Counted from the stretch's first letter, positions 17,560 through 27,986 are shown. The stretch is DNA of 64,000 nucleotides from Leifsonia williamsii (GCF_030433685.1 NZ_JAROCF010000001.1:3100001-3164000), one strand, 5' to 3'. A program made the numbers and translations. Notes: generated from the sequence alone by a model not told the origin.

Positions 17560-18705
17560 CTATCGAGCGGCGCCGAGCCCCGTCCTGGCCAGCGCCTCGG
17601 TGACGAGGGCGGGGTGGTCGTAGTCGAGCCAGTGGAGTCCGGGGTAGCGCTTGAACCAGCTCACCTGGCGCCGGGCGTACCGGCGGGTGAGGTGCTGGGT
17701 CTGCGCGATCGCCTCCTCGCGGCTCAGCTCGCCACGCAGCTCGGCCAGCGCCTGGGCATAGCCGATCGCACGACTGGCGGTCACGCCGCGTTCGAGTCCC
17801 CGCGGGAGGAGTCCGCGGACCTCGTCGAGGAGGCCGGCCTCCCACATCCGCTCCACCCGTGCGTCGAGCCGTTGCACCAGCTGCTCGCGCGGCGCTGCGA
17901 CACCGAGGAGGTGCACCGGGCGCCACGGCACGGGCTCGTCCGGGAGCGTGCCGCTGACGGGCTGCCCGGTGAGCTCGGCGACCTCCAGCGCCCGCACGAT
18001 GCGCCGGCCGTTGCTCGAACCGATGCGACGCGCGGACTCGGGGTCGACCTCGGCGAGGCGGCGGAACAGCATCCCCGGCCCCTGCTCGGCGAGCTCCTGC
18101 TCCAGCCGCGCCCGCAGCTCCGGGTCGGTGCCGGGGAAGCGGAAGTCGAACACGACGCTGGACACGTACAACCCGGACCCGCCGACGAGGATCGGAACCG
18201 CCCCACGCCGCTGGATGGCGTCGATCGCCGCGCGCGCCTCCGGCTGGTACCGCGCCACGGTCGCCTCATCGGTGACGTCGAGCACGTCGAACATGTGGTG
18301 CGGCACGCCCCGCCACTCGGACGGGTGCAGCTTCGCCGTGCCGATGTCCATGCCCCGGTAGAGCTGCATGGCATCGGCGTTGACGACCTCGGCGGCGGTG
18401 CCCCGCTCGCGCAGCGCGTCGGCGAGAGCGAGGGAGAGGTCGGTCTTGCCCGTGCCGGTGGCGCCGACGATGGCGACGATCGGAGGGGTGGCGGTGAGGT
18501 CGGCGGCGGGATCCCCCCCCCCCCCCCGCGCGGGGGGGGGGGGGGGGGGGGGGGCGGGCCCCCCCCCCCCCCGCGGCGGGCTCGGCAGAGTGTCCGGCGG
18601 CGGCCGGATGGCCGGCGCGACCGGCGTCGTCGCGACGAGGCGCGGCGGGATCGGCGGCGGCGAGACGACTCGCGGCGGAGTCGGCGGCCTGTGCGGCGTC
18701 GACAT
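17560..18705 (-). CDS. miaA: tRNA dimethylallyltransferase (5' end uncertain)
   Basis: MiaA adds a dimethylallyl group to A37 of tRNAs reading UNN codons, the first step before MiaB. The P-loop GATGTGKT is at residues 81-88 of this reading, whereas it usually lies near residue 10-17; downstream motifs ([44 protein letters not shown]) are normal. The first ~75 residues are Pro/Gly-rich low complexity and cross C15, G23 and C14 tracts, so the true start or frame there cannot be trusted. The catalytic part below about 18485 is solid. It lies between miaB and dapF on one strand. Confidence 0.85.
   Translation of the reverse strand: MSTPHRPPTPPRVVSPPPIPPRLVATTPVAPAIRPPPDTLPSPPRGGGGPAPPPPPPPARGGGGDPAADLTATPPIVAIVGATGTGKTDLSLALADALRERGTAAEVVNADAMQLYRGMDIGTAKLHPSEWRGVPHHMFDVLDVTDEATVARYQPEARAAIDAIQRRGAVPILVGGSGLYVSSVVFDFRFPGTDPELRARLEQELAEQGPGMLFRRLAEVDPESARRIGSSNGRRIVRALEVAELTGQPVSGTLPDEPVPWRPVHLLGVAAPREQLVQRLDARVERMWEAGLLDEVRGLLPRGLERGVTASRAIGYAQALAELRGELSREEAIAQTQHLTRRYARRQVSWFKRYPGLHWLDYDHPALVTEALARTGLGAAR
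18513..18579. other. homopolymer cluster C15/G23/C14 in the miaA 5' region
   Basis: A run of 15 C (18513-18527), then GCGC, 23 G (18532-18554), CGGG, 14 C (18559-18572) and a GC-only tail. The flanking ~200 bp (18580-18780) is repetitive GTCGGCGGCG-type sequence. Such tracts are unusual in an otherwise normal coding region and are prone to sequencing or assembly error. Confidence 0.85.
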
Positions 18706-18777
18706 GGCGCGCGGCGAGATCGGCGGCGCCGGGGTCGGCGGCGTCGACGGGGCCGCCGACCGCGGCGGGCGGGGTGC

Positions 18778-20397
18778 TCAGCGCTGGCCGTCCGTCGGGT
18801 CGTAGATCGGCATGGTGCCGACGCCCGGGGAGGTCAGCGGCTCACGTGTGCGGAGGGTGGGCAGGCCGAGCGACACGCGGCCCGCGCCCGCTCCTGCTCC
18901 CGCCGCGCCGGTCGAGCCGTGTGCGGGGACGGCGCAGGAGTCCGCCTGGTCGCGATCCCACGCGTCGCCTGCGCGCGTACGGCGGACCCGCAGCGGCGCG
19001 CCGTCGACGGCGTCGGCGATCAGATGGTGCGGAGCGGCCTGCGTGATGTTGACCGTCACGACGTCGCCGGGACGCGGCGTCTCCGATCCCTCCGGCAGCT
19101 CGAAGTGCACCAGGCGGCTGTCGCGGGCGCGTCCGCTCAGGCGGCGGGTGTCGGCATCCTTGCGGCCCTCGCCGTTGGCGACCAGCAGCTCCACCTCCGA
19201 GCCGATGAGCTTCTGGTTCTCCTCCAGGGAGATGCGCTCCTGCAGGGCGATCAGCCGGTCGTAGCGGTCCTGGACGACCTCCTTCGGCACCTGGTCCGCC
19301 ATGGTGGCGGCGGGCGTGCCCGGCCGGATGGAGTACTGGAACGTGAACGCGGAGGCGAAGCGCGCCGCCTCGACCACCCGCAGCGTCTCCTGGAAGTCCT
19401 CCTCGGTCTCACCCGGGAAGCCGACGATGATGTCGGTGCTGATGGCCGCGTGCGGCAGCCGGGCGCGCACGCGGTCGAGGATGCCGAGGAACTTGTCGGA
19501 GCGGTACGAGCGGCGCATGGCACGCAGGATGCGGTCCGATCCGGACTGCAGCGGCATGTGCAGCTGCGGCATGACGTTGGGCGTCTCCGCCATGGCGTCG
19601 ATGACGTCGTCGGTGAACGCCGCCGGGTGGGGGCTCGTGAAGCGGATGCGCTCCAGCCCCTCGATCTGGCCCGCGGCGCGAAGCAGCTTGCTGAACGCCT
19701 GCCGGTCGCCGAACTCGACGCCGTAGGAGTTCACGTTCTGCCCGAGCAGGGTCACCTCGATCGCGCCGTCGTCGACGAGCGACTGCAGCTCGGCGAGGAT
19801 GTCGCCGGGCCGGCGGTCCTTCTCCTTGCCGCGGAGCGACGGGACGATGCAGAAGGTGCAGGTGTTGTTGCAGCCGACCGAGATGGAGACCCAGCCGGAG
19901 TAGGAGGAGTCGCGCTTGGTCGGGAGGGTGGAGGGGAAGGTCTCGAGCGCCTCCAGGATCTCGATCTCGGCGGCGTCGTTGTGCCGGGCGCGCTCCAGCA
20001 GGCTCGGCAGGGCGCCCATGTTGTGCGTGCCGAAGACCACGTCGACCCAGGGGGCCTTCTCGAGGATGACGTTCTTGTCCTTCTGGGCGAGGCAACCGCC
20101 GACGGCGATCTGCATGCCCTCGTGACGCCTCTTCACGCCGGCGAGGTGACCGAGATTGCCGTACAGCTTGTTGTCGGCGTTCTCGCGCACCGCGCAGGTG
20201 TTGATGACGACGATGTCCGCCTCTTCGCCGTTCGCGGGGACGTACCCGGCGGCCTCCAGCGATCCGCTCAGCCGCTCGGAGTCGTGCACGTTCATCTGAC
20301 ACCCGAAGGTGCGCACCTCGTAGGTGCGGGCGCGTCCATCCGGTCGGACGGCGGCGGCCGACGGCTCGATGACGCTGCGCTGCTCGATGATGCTCAT
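18778..20397 (-). CDS. miaB: tRNA-2-methylthio-N6-dimethylallyladenosine synthase
   Basis: A radical-SAM methylthiotransferase of 539 residues that converts i6A37 to ms2i6A37. The N-terminal UPF0004 domain holds Cys33, Cys68 and Cys102 for the auxiliary [4Fe-4S] cluster; the radical SAM CxxxCxxC is Cys176, 180, 183 (GCNNTCTFC). A TRAM domain lies near 405-470. After it comes an Ala/Gly-rich tail of about 60 residues beyond the usual length, ending at the miaA 5' region. The start ATG is followed by a short variable head. It works on the product of MiaA, encoded next. Confidence 0.95.
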   Translation of the reverse strand: MSIIEQRSVIEPSAAAVRPDGRARTYEVRTFGCQMNVHDSERLSGSLEAAGYVPANGEEADIVVINTCAVRENADNKLYGNLGHLAGVKRRHEGMQIAVGGCLAQKDKNVILEKAPWVDVVFGTHNMGALPSLLERARHNDAAEIEILEALETFPSTLPTKRDSSYSGWVSISVGCNNTCTFCIVPSLRGKEKDRRPGDILAELQSLVDDGAIEVTLLGQNVNSYGVEFGDRQAFSKLLRAAGQIEGLERIRFTSPHPAAFTDDVIDAMAETPNVMPQLHMPLQSGSDRILRAMRRSYRSDKFLGILDRVRARLPHAAISTDIIVGFPGETEEDFQETLRVVEAARFASAFTFQYSIRPGTPAATMADQVPKEVVQDRYDRLIALQERISLEENQKLIGSEVELLVANGEGRKDADTRRLSGRARDSRLVHFELPEGSETPRPGDVVTVNITQAAPHHLIADAVDGAPLRVRRTRAGDAWDRDQADSCAVPAHGSTGAAGAGAGAGRVSLGLPTLRTREPLTSPGVGTMPIYDPTDGQR

Positions 20398-20451
20398 GAT
20401 GGGTTCGATTCTACGTTCGCCGCCGCGCTGATCCGAACCCCGTGCGGGCCG

Positions 20452-21315
20452 CTACTGGAAGCGGACTCCCCCGCGCCGCCGCGTCGCGAACGCCGCGTCC
20501 ATCGCCTGACGGACGACGCTCGACCCGTACCCCTTGCGGGCGAGGAAGCCGTGGAGGCGCCGTCGCGCCGTCTCGTCGTCGTACGAGGAGAGCTGCCCGA
20601 TGCGCTTGACAGCCAGCTCCGTCGCCCGATCGAGCTCGTCCTCGTCCGCGATGTCGGCCAGAGCGGCCTCGATCAGGACGGGGTCGATGTGCCGCCGCTT
20701 GAGCTCCTGCTCGATCGCGGACCGTCCGAGGCCCTTGCGACTGTGCTGCGTGAAGGCGAGGCTCACGGCGAGCGACGCGTCGTCGATCACGCCCATCGCC
20801 TCCAGCCGGTCGAGCTCCGGGCCGAACACCTCCGGCTCGATCTCGCGCTTGAGCAGCACCTGCTCCAGCTCCCAGCGCGACATCCCCCGCCGGGCGAGCT
20901 GCCGGATGGTGACAGCGGTCACCTTCTGCGACTGCCGCTCGGACTCCTCGTCGGACTCGTCCGCGTCGGCACCGCCGACGGCGCGAGCACCCGAGCCCGA
21001 ATCAGCTGCTCGGCGTCGGCCGGCGGACGACTCGGCGTCACCCCAGGTGTTGTTCCACCGTGTGGCGCCGGGCAGCTCGACGACGGGCCGCGTGGTGACC
21101 GGCTCCTCCGGGTCGTCCGCCTCGCCGGCCGCTGACGGCGCCGACACCGACTGCGGCGACACCGACTGCGGCGACGCCGCCGACCGCGGCGACGCCGAAC
21201 CGGCGGCGCCCCGTGACACCGCGGCACGGCGCAGCGGCGTCACGGGAGCGAGCCGGTCGTCACCGGCGGGCGTCGGGTCGTGCCCCTCATCCGCTGATGG
21301 GAATCTCACGACCAT
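20452..21315 (-). CDS. recX: regulatory protein RecX
   Basis: RecX caps RecA filaments and limits their activity. The C-terminal ~165 residues form the three-helix repeats of RecX ([58 protein letters not shown]). The first ~115 residues are a Ser/Ala/Pro/Asp-rich extension with a doubled PQSVS unit, probably disordered; total length is 287 against the usual 150-200. The ATG follows AGGAGG at 6 bases. It starts 31 bp after recA on the same strand and is surely cotranscribed. Confidence 0.92.
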   Translation of the reverse strand: MVVRFPSADEGHDPTPAGDDRLAPVTPLRRAAVSRGAAGSASPRSAASPQSVSPQSVSAPSAAGEADDPEEPVTTRPVVELPGATRWNNTWGDAESSAGRRRAADSGSGARAVGGADADESDEESERQSQKVTAVTIRQLARRGMSRWELEQVLLKREIEPEVFGPELDRLEAMGVIDDASLAVSLAFTQHSRKGLGRSAIEQELKRRHIDPVLIEAALADIADEDELDRATELAVKRIGQLSSYDDETARRRLHGFLARKGYGSSVVRQAMDAAFATRRRGGVRFQ

Positions 21316-21346
21316 GCGGACCTCCTCGGGAGTCGGGTCACCGCGC

Positions 21347-22420
21347 TCAGGCGCCCTTGCGCGCCTGCAGCTTCTCCTCGATCGAACCGACGTTGTCGGC
21401 CGGGGCGGCCTCCGCGTTCGGGTCGGGGATGATGCCGAGCTTGATCTTGATCCGGTTCTCGATCTCGGCCGCGATGTCGGGGTTGGCGATCAGGAAGTTG
21501 CGCGAGTTCTCCTTGCCCTGACCGAGCTGGTCGCCCTCGTACGTGTACCAGGCGCCGGACTTCTTGACGATGGCGTGCTCCACGCCGAAGTCGAGCAGGC
21601 TGCCCTCGCGCGAGATGCCGACGCCGTACAGGATGTCGAACTCCGCCTGCTTGAAGGGCGGCGCCATCTTGTTCTTGACGACCTTGACCCGGGTACGGTT
21701 GCCGACCGCGTCGGTGCCGTCTTTCAGGGTCTCGATCCGGCGGATGTCGAGGCGGACGGAGGCGTAGAACTTGAGCGCCTTACCACCGGCGGTGGTCTCG
21801 GGGCTGCCGAAGAACACGCCGACCTTCTCACGCAGCTGGTTGATGAAGATCATCGTGGTGTTGGTCTGGCTCAGCGCACCGGTCAGCTTGCGGAGCGCCT
21901 GCGACATGAGGCGCGCCTGGAGGCCGACGTGCGAGTCGCCCATTTCACCCTCGATCTCGGCACGGGGCACGAGCGCCGCCACCGAGTCGATGACGATGAG
22001 GTCGATGGAGCCGGAGCGGACGAGCATGTCCGCGATCTCGAGCGCCTGCTCACCGGTGTCGGGCTGCGACACGAGCAGCGCGTCGATGTCGACGCCGAGC
22101 TTGCGTGCGTACTCGGGGTCGAGGGCGTGCTCGGCGTCGATGAAGGCCGCGATCCCGCCGGCCCGCTGAGCGTTGGCGATGGCGTGGAGGGTCAACGTCG
22201 TCTTACCCGACGACTCCGGACCGTAGATCTCGACGATGCGGCCACGCGGGAGGCCGCCGATGCCGAGCGCGACGTCGAGCGCGATGGACCCGGTCGGGAC
22301 GACCTCGACGGGGGCGCGCTCGTCGCTGCCCAGTCGCATGACCGAGCCCTTGCCGAACTGACGGTCGATCTGCGCGAGCGCGGTCTCGAGCGCCTTCTCG
22401 CGGTCTGCGGGTGATGGCAT
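21347..22420 (-). CDS. recA: recombinase RecA
   Basis: A 357-residue recombinase for strand exchange and LexA/SOS activation. Walker A is GPESSGKT (67-74); the Walker B region ([10 protein letters not shown]), the loop with [10 protein letters not shown] and the INQLREK segment are intact, and the C-terminus is acidic. There is no intein. The ATG at 22420 is preceded by AAGGAG at 8 bases; an in-frame start 20 codons upstream is not supported. Expression is probably SOS-controlled through the box at 22552-22567. Confidence 0.98.
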   Translation of the reverse strand: MPSPADREKALETALAQIDRQFGKGSVMRLGSDERAPVEVVPTGSIALDVALGIGGLPRGRIVEIYGPESSGKTTLTLHAIANAQRAGGIAAFIDAEHALDPEYARKLGVDIDALLVSQPDTGEQALEIADMLVRSGSIDLIVIDSVAALVPRAEIEGEMGDSHVGLQARLMSQALRKLTGALSQTNTTMIFINQLREKVGVFFGSPETTAGGKALKFYASVRLDIRRIETLKDGTDAVGNRTRVKVVKNKMAPPFKQAEFDILYGVGISREGSLLDFGVEHAIVKKSGAWYTYEGDQLGQGKENSRNFLIANPDIAAEIENRIKIKLGIIPDPNAEAAPADNVGSIEEKLQARKGA

Positions 22421-22538
22421 TGCGGTTCTCCTTCTGAAGGCTTCGGTGACGAGATCGACTGTAGGGGCGACGACCGACACTGGAGCCGCCGGTCACGCAC
22501 ATTGTGGACAAGTCGTCTTCGATGTGCCGCTGTGAAGA

Positions 22539-22567
22539 AGTCTAGCCAGTTCCGAACATATCTTCGA
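22539..22567 (-). promoter_or_regulatory. recA SOS box and -10 element
   Basis: On the minus strand TCGAAGATATGTTCGG (22567-22552) matches 10 of 12 fixed positions of the actinobacterial SOS pattern and is nearly the same as the box by the LysM gene. A TAGACT -10 (22544-22539) lies 17 bases after the first half-site, so bound LexA would cover the -35 region. The element is about 120 bp upstream of recA. Confidence 0.72.
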
Positions 22568-22594
22568 GGAAATCGCAGCGGCGTGTCGGCCGCG

Positions 22595-22819
22595 TCAGCG
22601 CTTGGGAGCAGGGATGCCCGCGCCGTACCAGCGGGACTGCGGCACGCCGGTCTCGCGGCAGAGCGCGAGCCACACGTCCCGCGGAGGGACCCCCGCATCG
22701 AGCGCCTGCTGACCCGTTCGGCCACCGAGCTCCCCGAGCACCAGGTCGGACAGCAGCGTCTGCCCGTAGCCGGACCCGAACTCGTCGGCGATCGCGCGCT
22801 GGAACTCGCTGAGCTTCAT
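22595..22819 (-). CDS. DUF3046 protein
   Basis: This 74-residue protein is of the DUF3046 family, found beside recA across actinobacteria. It begins MKLSEFQRAIADEFG, has GELGGRTGQQALDAGVPPR in the middle and VWLALCRETGVP near the end, matching the family's length and motifs. The ATG is preceded by GAGAGG. No function is known. The recA SOS box lies just downstream of its stop, between it and recA, so recA can be transcribed independently. Confidence 0.85.
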   Translation of the reverse strand: MKLSEFQRAIADEFGSGYGQTLLSDLVLGELGGRTGQQALDAGVPPRDVWLALCRETGVPQSRWYGAGIPAPKR

Positions 22820-22874
22820 GGGGTCCTCTCGAACGGGGTGCCGGCGACCGGGGCGCCGGTGGCGGTCAAACGAA

Positions 22875-22900
22875 GGACGCCCCGCGCGTGCGGGGCGTCC
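22875..22900 (-). terminator. hairpin after clgR
   Basis: A perfect 10-bp stem (GGACGCCCCG with CGGGGCGTCC) and 6-base loop lies 26 bp downstream of the clgR stop and 56 bp upstream of the DUF3046 start. There is no clear U-tract, so it may attenuate rather than end transcription. Confidence 0.55.
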
Positions 22901-22925
22901 TGTACGGCTCGTGCGGTCCGCGCGA

Positions 22926-23228
22926 TCAGCGCGAGACCAGGTTGGTGTCGAGGAAGTCGTCGGGCACCGTGTCGGGGATGACCGGCTCCAGACCCTCGAG
23001 GACCGCGATGCGGTCGCCCACCTCGCGCATGATGACGGACACCGGGGTGTCGAGGGCTTCGGCGACCGAGGCGAGGATCTCGCTCGACGCCTCCTTCTGG
23101 CCTCGCTCGACCTCGCTGAGGTAGCCCAGCGCGACACTCGCCTTACTGGCGACCTGTCGCAGCGTACGGCCCTTCTGCAGGCGGAAGTCCCTGAGCACGT
23201 CGCCGATTTCCTGACGTACAAGAATCAT
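22926..23228 (-). CDS. clgR: ClgR-type XRE transcriptional regulator
   Basis: A 100-residue regulator with one helix-turn-helix (about 6-62): LRDFRLQKGRTLRQVASKAS, then VALGYLSEVERGQKEASSEIL. In Streptomyces and Corynebacterium, ClgR activates clp and lon protease genes and some repair genes, and is itself a Clp substrate. Size, motif and position between cinA and DUF3046-recA fit ClgR. A preceding GGAGGC sits at the ATG. The upstream 134 bp may carry its promoter; I do not see a clean CGC-N5-GCG ClgR operator there. Confidence 0.83.
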   Translation of the reverse strand: MILVRQEIGDVLRDFRLQKGRTLRQVASKASVALGYLSEVERGQKEASSEILASVAEALDTPVSVIMREVGDRIAVLEGLEPVIPDTVPDDFLDTNLVSR

Positions 23229-23362
23229 TCGGAGCCTCCTTCTCTACCCTGCCGGTCCTGTCGATGGGATGCCAACTGTACCTCATCCGTGATGCTCACG
23301 ATATCGGCGACGACTGGGGTTTTCTTGTGAACGCACCGGTTGTAACGTGACCGAAACGCACG

Positions 23363-23869
23363 CTATTCCGCGGGGATGTCGAGGGCCGGATCGGCGAGCG
23401 TCTCGGCGATCGCGCGGTCGACGACGAGCCTCCGGATGGTGGCCCTGTCACCCTGCAGGGCGAGTTCGACGACGCGTGTGCCGGCGGGGGTCGAGATGCC
23501 CACGAACACCGTCCCGACCGGACGCCCGCCCTGCGGGTCCGGGCCGGCCACCCCGGTCGTCGCGAGACCGATGTCGGCCGGCCGGCCGTCCACGGCGAGC
23601 CGCTGCCGGACACCGTCGGCGAGTTGGCGGGCGACCTCCGGGTGCACCGGGCCTTCGGCGTCGAGCAGGTCGGCGTCGACACCGACCAGGGTGTGCTTGA
23701 GGGCCGTCGCGTAGACGACGACGCCGCCGAGCACGACCGCGGAGGCGCCCGGCACCCGCGTGAGCTCGGCCGTCAGCTCCCCGCCGGTCAGCGACTCCGC
23801 CGCCGCGATGGTGAGCTGCCGGTCGCGGAGGAGCCGGATCAGCTCCGCGGTCGCGTCATCCGAGGGCAC
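23363..23869 (-). CDS. cinA: CinA-family protein (PncC-type nicotinamide-nucleotide amidohydrolase)
   Basis: This 168-residue protein corresponds to the C-terminal CinA domain alone. Motifs are TIAAAESLTGGELTAELT (with the catalytic Ser in ESLTGG), VVVYATALKHTLVGV and ATTGVAGPDPQGGRPVGTV. PncC-type proteins deamidate nicotinamide mononucleotide to NaMN in NAD recycling; the competence link of the name does not apply. Its ATG lies 14 bp inside the end of pgsA, so the two are cotranslated. The order ftsK-pgsA-cinA-clgR is typical of this lineage. Confidence 0.9.
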   Translation of the reverse strand: MPSDDATAELIRLLRDRQLTIAAAESLTGGELTAELTRVPGASAVVLGGVVVYATALKHTLVGVDADLLDAEGPVHPEVARQLADGVRQRLAVDGRPADIGLATTGVAGPDPQGGRPVGTVFVGISTPAGTRVVELALQGDRATIRRLVVDRAIAETLADPALDIPAE

Positions 23870-24476
23870 GGCGCGCGCGGCGGCCCTTGTAGGCCTGCCA
23901 GAGGTAGTCGAAGCCGGTGACCACGGTGAGGATGACCGCGATCGTCATCAGGATGCCGTTGAGCCAGAAGATCCAGTCGCCGACGATCGTCCAGAGCGGG
24001 AACAGCGCGAACGAGATGGCGACCGACTGCGCGATGGTCTTGAGCTTGCCGCCGCGGGAGGCGGCGATGACGCCCTGCCGGATGACCACGAACCGGTACA
24101 GCGTGATGCCGACCTCGCGGACGAGGATCACGACGGTGATCCACCACGGCAGCTCGCCGAGGATGGACAGCGCGATGAGCGCTCCGCCGGTGAGCACCTT
24201 GTCGGCGATCGGGTCGAGCAGCTTGCCGAGGTCGGTGACGAGGTTGTTGCGCCGGGCGATCGCGCCGTCGACCCCGTCGGTCGCGATCGCGAGCACGAAC
24301 AGCACGGCCGCCGCCCAGCGCAGGCCGCCGTCGTGACCGGCGTCGGCCAGCAGCATCCAGACGAACAGCGGAGCCAGCAGGATGCGGACGACCGTGATCA
24401 CGTTCGGGACGTTCCAGTTGCTGGCGCGCCCCTGGCGGCCCTCCGCCGCGGCCGGTGGAGGGGTCTCGGACGACAT
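23856..24476 (-). CDS. pgsA: CDP-diacylglycerol--glycerol-3-phosphate 3-phosphatidyltransferase
   Basis: An integral membrane enzyme (206 residues) that makes phosphatidylglycerol phosphate. The CDP-alcohol phosphotransferase signature is complete: DGVDGAIARR then TDLGKLLDPIADK. About five membrane helices follow. The ATG at 24476 has AGGGAG about 11 bases upstream; a GTG at 24485, which shares one base with the ftsK stop, is also possible but too near that site. In actinobacteria the gene in this position is the housekeeping PgsA. Confidence 0.9.
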   Translation of the reverse strand: MSSETPPPAAAEGRQGRASNWNVPNVITVVRILLAPLFVWMLLADAGHDGGLRWAAAVLFVLAIATDGVDGAIARRNNLVTDLGKLLDPIADKVLTGGALIALSILGELPWWITVVILVREVGITLYRFVVIRQGVIAASRGGKLKTIAQSVAISFALFPLWTIVGDWIFWLNGILMTIAVILTVVTGFDYLWQAYKGRRARRALG

Positions 24477-24484
24477 CGCGGTCA

Positions 24485-27376
24485 CTACTCCCTGCCGGTC
24501 AGCTGCCAGGCGTCCTCGTCGGAATCGCCCTCGACCTCAGGATAGCCCGCGGTCATCTCCGCGACGGGGTCGGCGCCGTAACGGTCGCCGTCATCGTCGA
24601 CGCCCGCGGGGGCGGCCGGGGCTGCGGCGGGAGCCGATGCTCCCGGTGGCATGCCCGAGGGCGCCGGACCGCTCGGGGAGGCAGAGCCTCCGCCGCTCCC
24701 TCCGCCCGGGGGCTCCTCGCCGCGCAGCCGCGCCAGGACGCCCGGCAGCTGCTCCACGGTGACGAGCACGTCGCGCGCCTTCGACCCCTCGGACGGGCCG
24801 ACGATCTCGCGCGACTCGAGCAGGTCCATGAGACGCCCCGCCTTGGCGAAGCCGACGCGCAGCTTGCGCTGCAGCATGGAGGTGGAGCCGAACTGCGACG
24901 ACACGACCAGCTCGGCGGCGGCGAGCAGCAGCTCGAGGTCGTCTCCGATGTCGGAGTCGATCTGCTTCTTCTCGGCGCCGGCCGTGACGTCCTGCCGGTA
25001 CTCGGGACGCGCCTGCCGCGTGACGTGGTCGACGACCTTCTGGATCTCGTTCTCGTTGACCCAGGCGCCCTGCACGCGGATGGCCTTGGAGGCACCCATC
25101 GGCAGGAACAGCCCGTCGCCCTGGCCGATCAGCTTGTCGGCGCCCGGCTGGTCGAGGATGACGCGGGAGTCGGTGACGCTGGTCACGGCGAACGCGAGCC
25201 GCGACGGCACGTTGGCCTTGATCAGACCGGTGACGACATCGACCGACGGGCGCTGCGTCGCCAGCACGAGGTGGATGCCGGAGGCGCGCGCCAGCTGCGT
25301 GATGCGCACGATCGAATCCTCGACGTCGCGCGGGGCGACCATCATCAGGTCGGCGAGCTCGTCGACCACGACGAGCAGGTAGGGGTAGGGCTTGAGCTTG
25401 CGCTCGCTCCCCTCCGGCAGCACGATCTCGTTGTTGACGACCGCCTTGTTGAAGTCGTCGATGTGCCGGAAGCCGAAGCTCGCCAGGTCGTCGTAGCGCA
25501 TGTCCATCTCTTTGACGACCCACTGCAGCGCCTCGGCGGCCTTCTTGGGGTTCGTGATGATGGGCGTGATCAGGTGCGGGACGCCGCCGTAGATGGTGAG
25601 CTCGACGCGCTTCGGGTCAATCAGCACCATGCGCACCTCGGACGGCTTCGCGCGCATCAGCAGGCTGGTGATCATCGAATTGACGAAGCTCGACTTTCCG
25701 GAGCCGGTGGAGCCGGCCACCAGGAGGTGCGGCATCTTCGCGAGGTTCGCCACGACGAAGCCGCCGCCCACATCCTTGCCGACGCCGATCGTCATCGGGT
25801 GCACGCTCTTGGTCGCAGCCGGCGAGCGGAGCACATCGCCGAGCGACACGATCTCGCGGTCGCTGTTCGGGATCTCGACACCGATCGCGCTCTTGCCCGG
25901 GATGGGCGAGAGGATGCGGACCTCGTTGCTCGCGACCGCGTACGACAGGTTCTTGCTGAGGGCGGTGACCCGCTCGACCTTGACGCCGGGGCCGAGCTCG
26001 ATCTCGTACTGCGTCACCGTCGGGCCGCGGGAGTACCCGGTCACCTTGGCGTCCACGCCGAACTGGGTGAGCACCTCTGTGATCGCGGCGACGATCTCCT
26101 CGTTGGCGCTCGACCGGGTCTTGGCGGGCGTGCCCTCCGACAGCATGGAGGCGGCGGGGAGGTCGTACGGAGCAGCGGGCCCCTCGTCGGACGGGACGGA
26201 CGACGTCTCGTCGAAGTCGTCGGCCGACCCCGCCTGGAACCCCGGCAGCACCGCTGAGGCGCCAGGGACGCCGGCTGCACCCGGCACGCCGCCCAGAGGC
26301 GCGCCCGCCTTCGCCGTCTCCGGGATCTCTCCGGTGAAGCGCTGGAGGGCGTTCTCGGCCTGGGCGAGCTCGCTCAGGACCTCGGTGTTGTAGTGATCGC
26401 TCTCGGGATCGGGCTCCAGAGCCGTGGCGAACTCGCCCTTGCCTCGCTCGGGCTTTCCGAAGACCTCGGTGAGGCCGTCCTGCGGGGCGTCGCCGTAGTC
26501 CGGGTCCTCCTCGCGCTGGGACTTGTTGCGACGCCACCAGGGCAGCGCCGCGGCGTCCTCCTCGGCGTCGTCGTCGATGCCGTCGAGCTCAACCTGGCGG
26601 GTCTTGGCCTCCTTGGCGGCTTCGCGGGCCTCCTTCGCCTCCTGCCGCTCCTCCTCCGTGCGCAGCTGCGCGCCGAAGAGATAGGAGTAGAGCTCGCGGA
26701 TGCGGGAGGGCAGCTTGTTCGGCGGCGTCTTGGTGATGATGAAGAGACTGAGCAGCAGCAGCAGGATGATCACCGCTCCCGCGCCCCACGGCGTGATCAC
26801 GAGCGACAGCGGCGCCGCGATCAGCCAGCCGAGCACGCCGCCCGCCTGGGCCAGCGCGGCCATGCCGTCGGTCGGGGACGGGTGGTGGCTGAAGAGGTGG
26901 CAGAGCGAGGAGATCATGAGCAGCAGCAGCCCGACGCCGATGCCGATGCGGGTGTTGTCGTGCACCGAGCTGGGGTGGCGGAACAGCCAGGCGGCCATGA
27001 GCACCATGATGACCGGCAGCGCGAAGGCGACCCGCCCGAACAGCATGCCGAACGTCCACGCATCGAGCATGCGCGCGACCTTGTCGTTGATCAGGAACCA
27101 CTCGACGACCGCGCCCGCGACCGCGAGCAGGACGAGGAAGAACGGGAAGCCGTCGCGCCGCTCCTCTTTGCTGAGCTGCTCGGGCCCGAGCGCGCGGAAC
27201 GCGGCGCCCGTGAGGTGCGCCAGCCCCATCCAGGCGCGAACGAGCGGACTCGGCCCCGCGTCGGCGGCCGGGTAGGCGACCGTCTTCTGTGCGGCCGTGC
27301 CTGCCGGCTTGCGCGCGGTCGAGCCGCCGCGACCGGAGTTCCGGGCGCGCGATGTCGACTTGGTGCTCGTAGCCAT
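24485..27376 (-). CDS. ftsK: DNA translocase FtsK
   Basis: A 963-residue septal DNA pump for chromosome segregation. The N-terminal ~220 residues hold four or five membrane helices; a charged linker of about 230 residues follows. The RecA-like motor has Walker [10 protein letters not shown] (about 555-562) and Walker [12 protein letters not shown] (about 667-675). The C-terminal gamma winged helix (ASELVVSS-type start, [20 protein letters not shown]) reads polar KOPS-like sites. A Gly/Pro-rich stretch precedes the acidic C-terminal tail. Of three nearby in-frame starts, the ATG opening [11 protein letters not shown] is chosen because it matches close relatives as I recall them. Confidence 0.95.
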   Translation of the reverse strand: MATSTKSTSRARNSGRGGSTARKPAGTAAQKTVAYPAADAGPSPLVRAWMGLAHLTGAAFRALGPEQLSKEERRDGFPFFLVLLAVAGAVVEWFLINDKVARMLDAWTFGMLFGRVAFALPVIMVLMAAWLFRHPSSVHDNTRIGIGVGLLLLMISSLCHLFSHHPSPTDGMAALAQAGGVLGWLIAAPLSLVITPWGAGAVIILLLLLSLFIITKTPPNKLPSRIRELYSYLFGAQLRTEEERQEAKEAREAAKEAKTRQVELDGIDDDAEEDAAALPWWRRNKSQREEDPDYGDAPQDGLTEVFGKPERGKGEFATALEPDPESDHYNTEVLSELAQAENALQRFTGEIPETAKAGAPLGGVPGAAGVPGASAVLPGFQAGSADDFDETSSVPSDEGPAAPYDLPAASMLSEGTPAKTRSSANEEIVAAITEVLTQFGVDAKVTGYSRGPTVTQYEIELGPGVKVERVTALSKNLSYAVASNEVRILSPIPGKSAIGVEIPNSDREIVSLGDVLRSPAATKSVHPMTIGVGKDVGGGFVVANLAKMPHLLVAGSTGSGKSSFVNSMITSLLMRAKPSEVRMVLIDPKRVELTIYGGVPHLITPIITNPKKAAEALQWVVKEMDMRYDDLASFGFRHIDDFNKAVVNNEIVLPEGSERKLKPYPYLLVVVDELADLMMVAPRDVEDSIVRITQLARASGIHLVLATQRPSVDVVTGLIKANVPSRLAFAVTSVTDSRVILDQPGADKLIGQGDGLFLPMGASKAIRVQGAWVNENEIQKVVDHVTRQARPEYRQDVTAGAEKKQIDSDIGDDLELLLAAAELVVSSQFGSTSMLQRKLRVGFAKAGRLMDLLESREIVGPSEGSKARDVLVTVEQLPGVLARLRGEEPPGGGSGGGSASPSGPAPSGMPPGASAPAAAPAAPAGVDDDGDRYGADPVAEMTAGYPEVEGDSDEDAWQLTGRE

Positions 27377-27494
27377 AGGCATCACGGTACTTCGCAGCGA
27401 CGACACCGGCCGGTTCCCGCGCTGAAATGTGGAAAATCCGTGGCCCGCGTACGGGTGGGGACGACAGCGGACTCCGTGCTGTCGACGGGATCGC

Positions 27495-27986
27495 TCAGCG
27501 CAGCGTCCGCACCATCGTGTCCGCCGTCTCGCGCTGCCGCGCCGTCGTGAAGCCCTCGCTCACATACAGCCGGTGGGCGAAGTTCCCGCGTTCGACGCTG
27601 AGGCTGACGCGCGTCGCGCCTGCCTCGGCGGCCATCCCGAGCAGCTCCTGCAGCAGCGCCCGGCCGGCCCCGCGGGCGCGCCACACCGGGTACACGCCGA
27701 GGGTGAGCTCGGGGACCCCGACGGCGACGAATCCGGCGCCGGGCGCGTTGGCCGGGAAGAGACGGGCCCAGCACGCGCCGACGGCGACGCCGTTCGCGTC
27801 CTCCGCCACGCAGCCCAGGTCGCCGGGACGCCGCCAGCCGGCGATGTAGCGGAGCACGGCGGGGTCCTCCAGGACGGTGAGGCGCGCACGGGACCGCGCA
27901 GCATCCCAGTTCGCCGCCTCCACCAGCATGTCGGTGAGCACCCGGGCGTCCGCGCCGGTCGCCGGGCGGATCCGGAACCCGCTCAT
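27495..27986 (-). CDS. GNAT-family N-acetyltransferase
   Basis: This 163-residue acetyltransferase has a GNAT fold: an N-terminal [18 protein letters not shown] strand-helix, a central [20 protein letters not shown] stretch whose [10 protein letters not shown] is the acetyl-CoA pyrophosphate loop, and a C-terminal [11 protein letters not shown] motif. The acceptor is unknown. It stands alone between ftsK and the efflux operon on the same strand, with a 118-bp gap downstream to ftsK. Confidence 0.82.
   Translation of the reverse strand: MSGFRIRPATGADARVLTDMLVEAANWDAARSRARLTVLEDPAVLRYIAGWRRPGDLGCVAEDANGVAVGACWARLFPANAPGAGFVAVGVPELTLGVYPVWRARGAGRALLQELLGMAAEAGATRVSLSVERGNFAHRLYVSEGFTTARQRETADTMVRTLR

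Noticed and set aside
18584..18780. A CRISPR-like or VNTR array in the GTCGGCGGCG repeats
   Set aside because: No fixed repeat length or spacer structure; it is simple low-complexity DNA beside the homopolymers.
17614..21135. An 1173-codon plus-strand frame over dapF-miaA-miaB-recX
   Set aside because: It is antisense to four well-recognised genes and passes through the homopolymer block; no domain is visible.
22860..22925. A small gene in the clgR-DUF3046 gap
   Set aside because: The stretch is filled by a hairpin with no start and Shine-Dalgarno pair.
23229..23362. A ClgR operator in the clgR promoter region
   Set aside because: No palindrome fits the CGC-N5-GCG pattern; only GTGA-GCA-TCAC was seen, which is too short.
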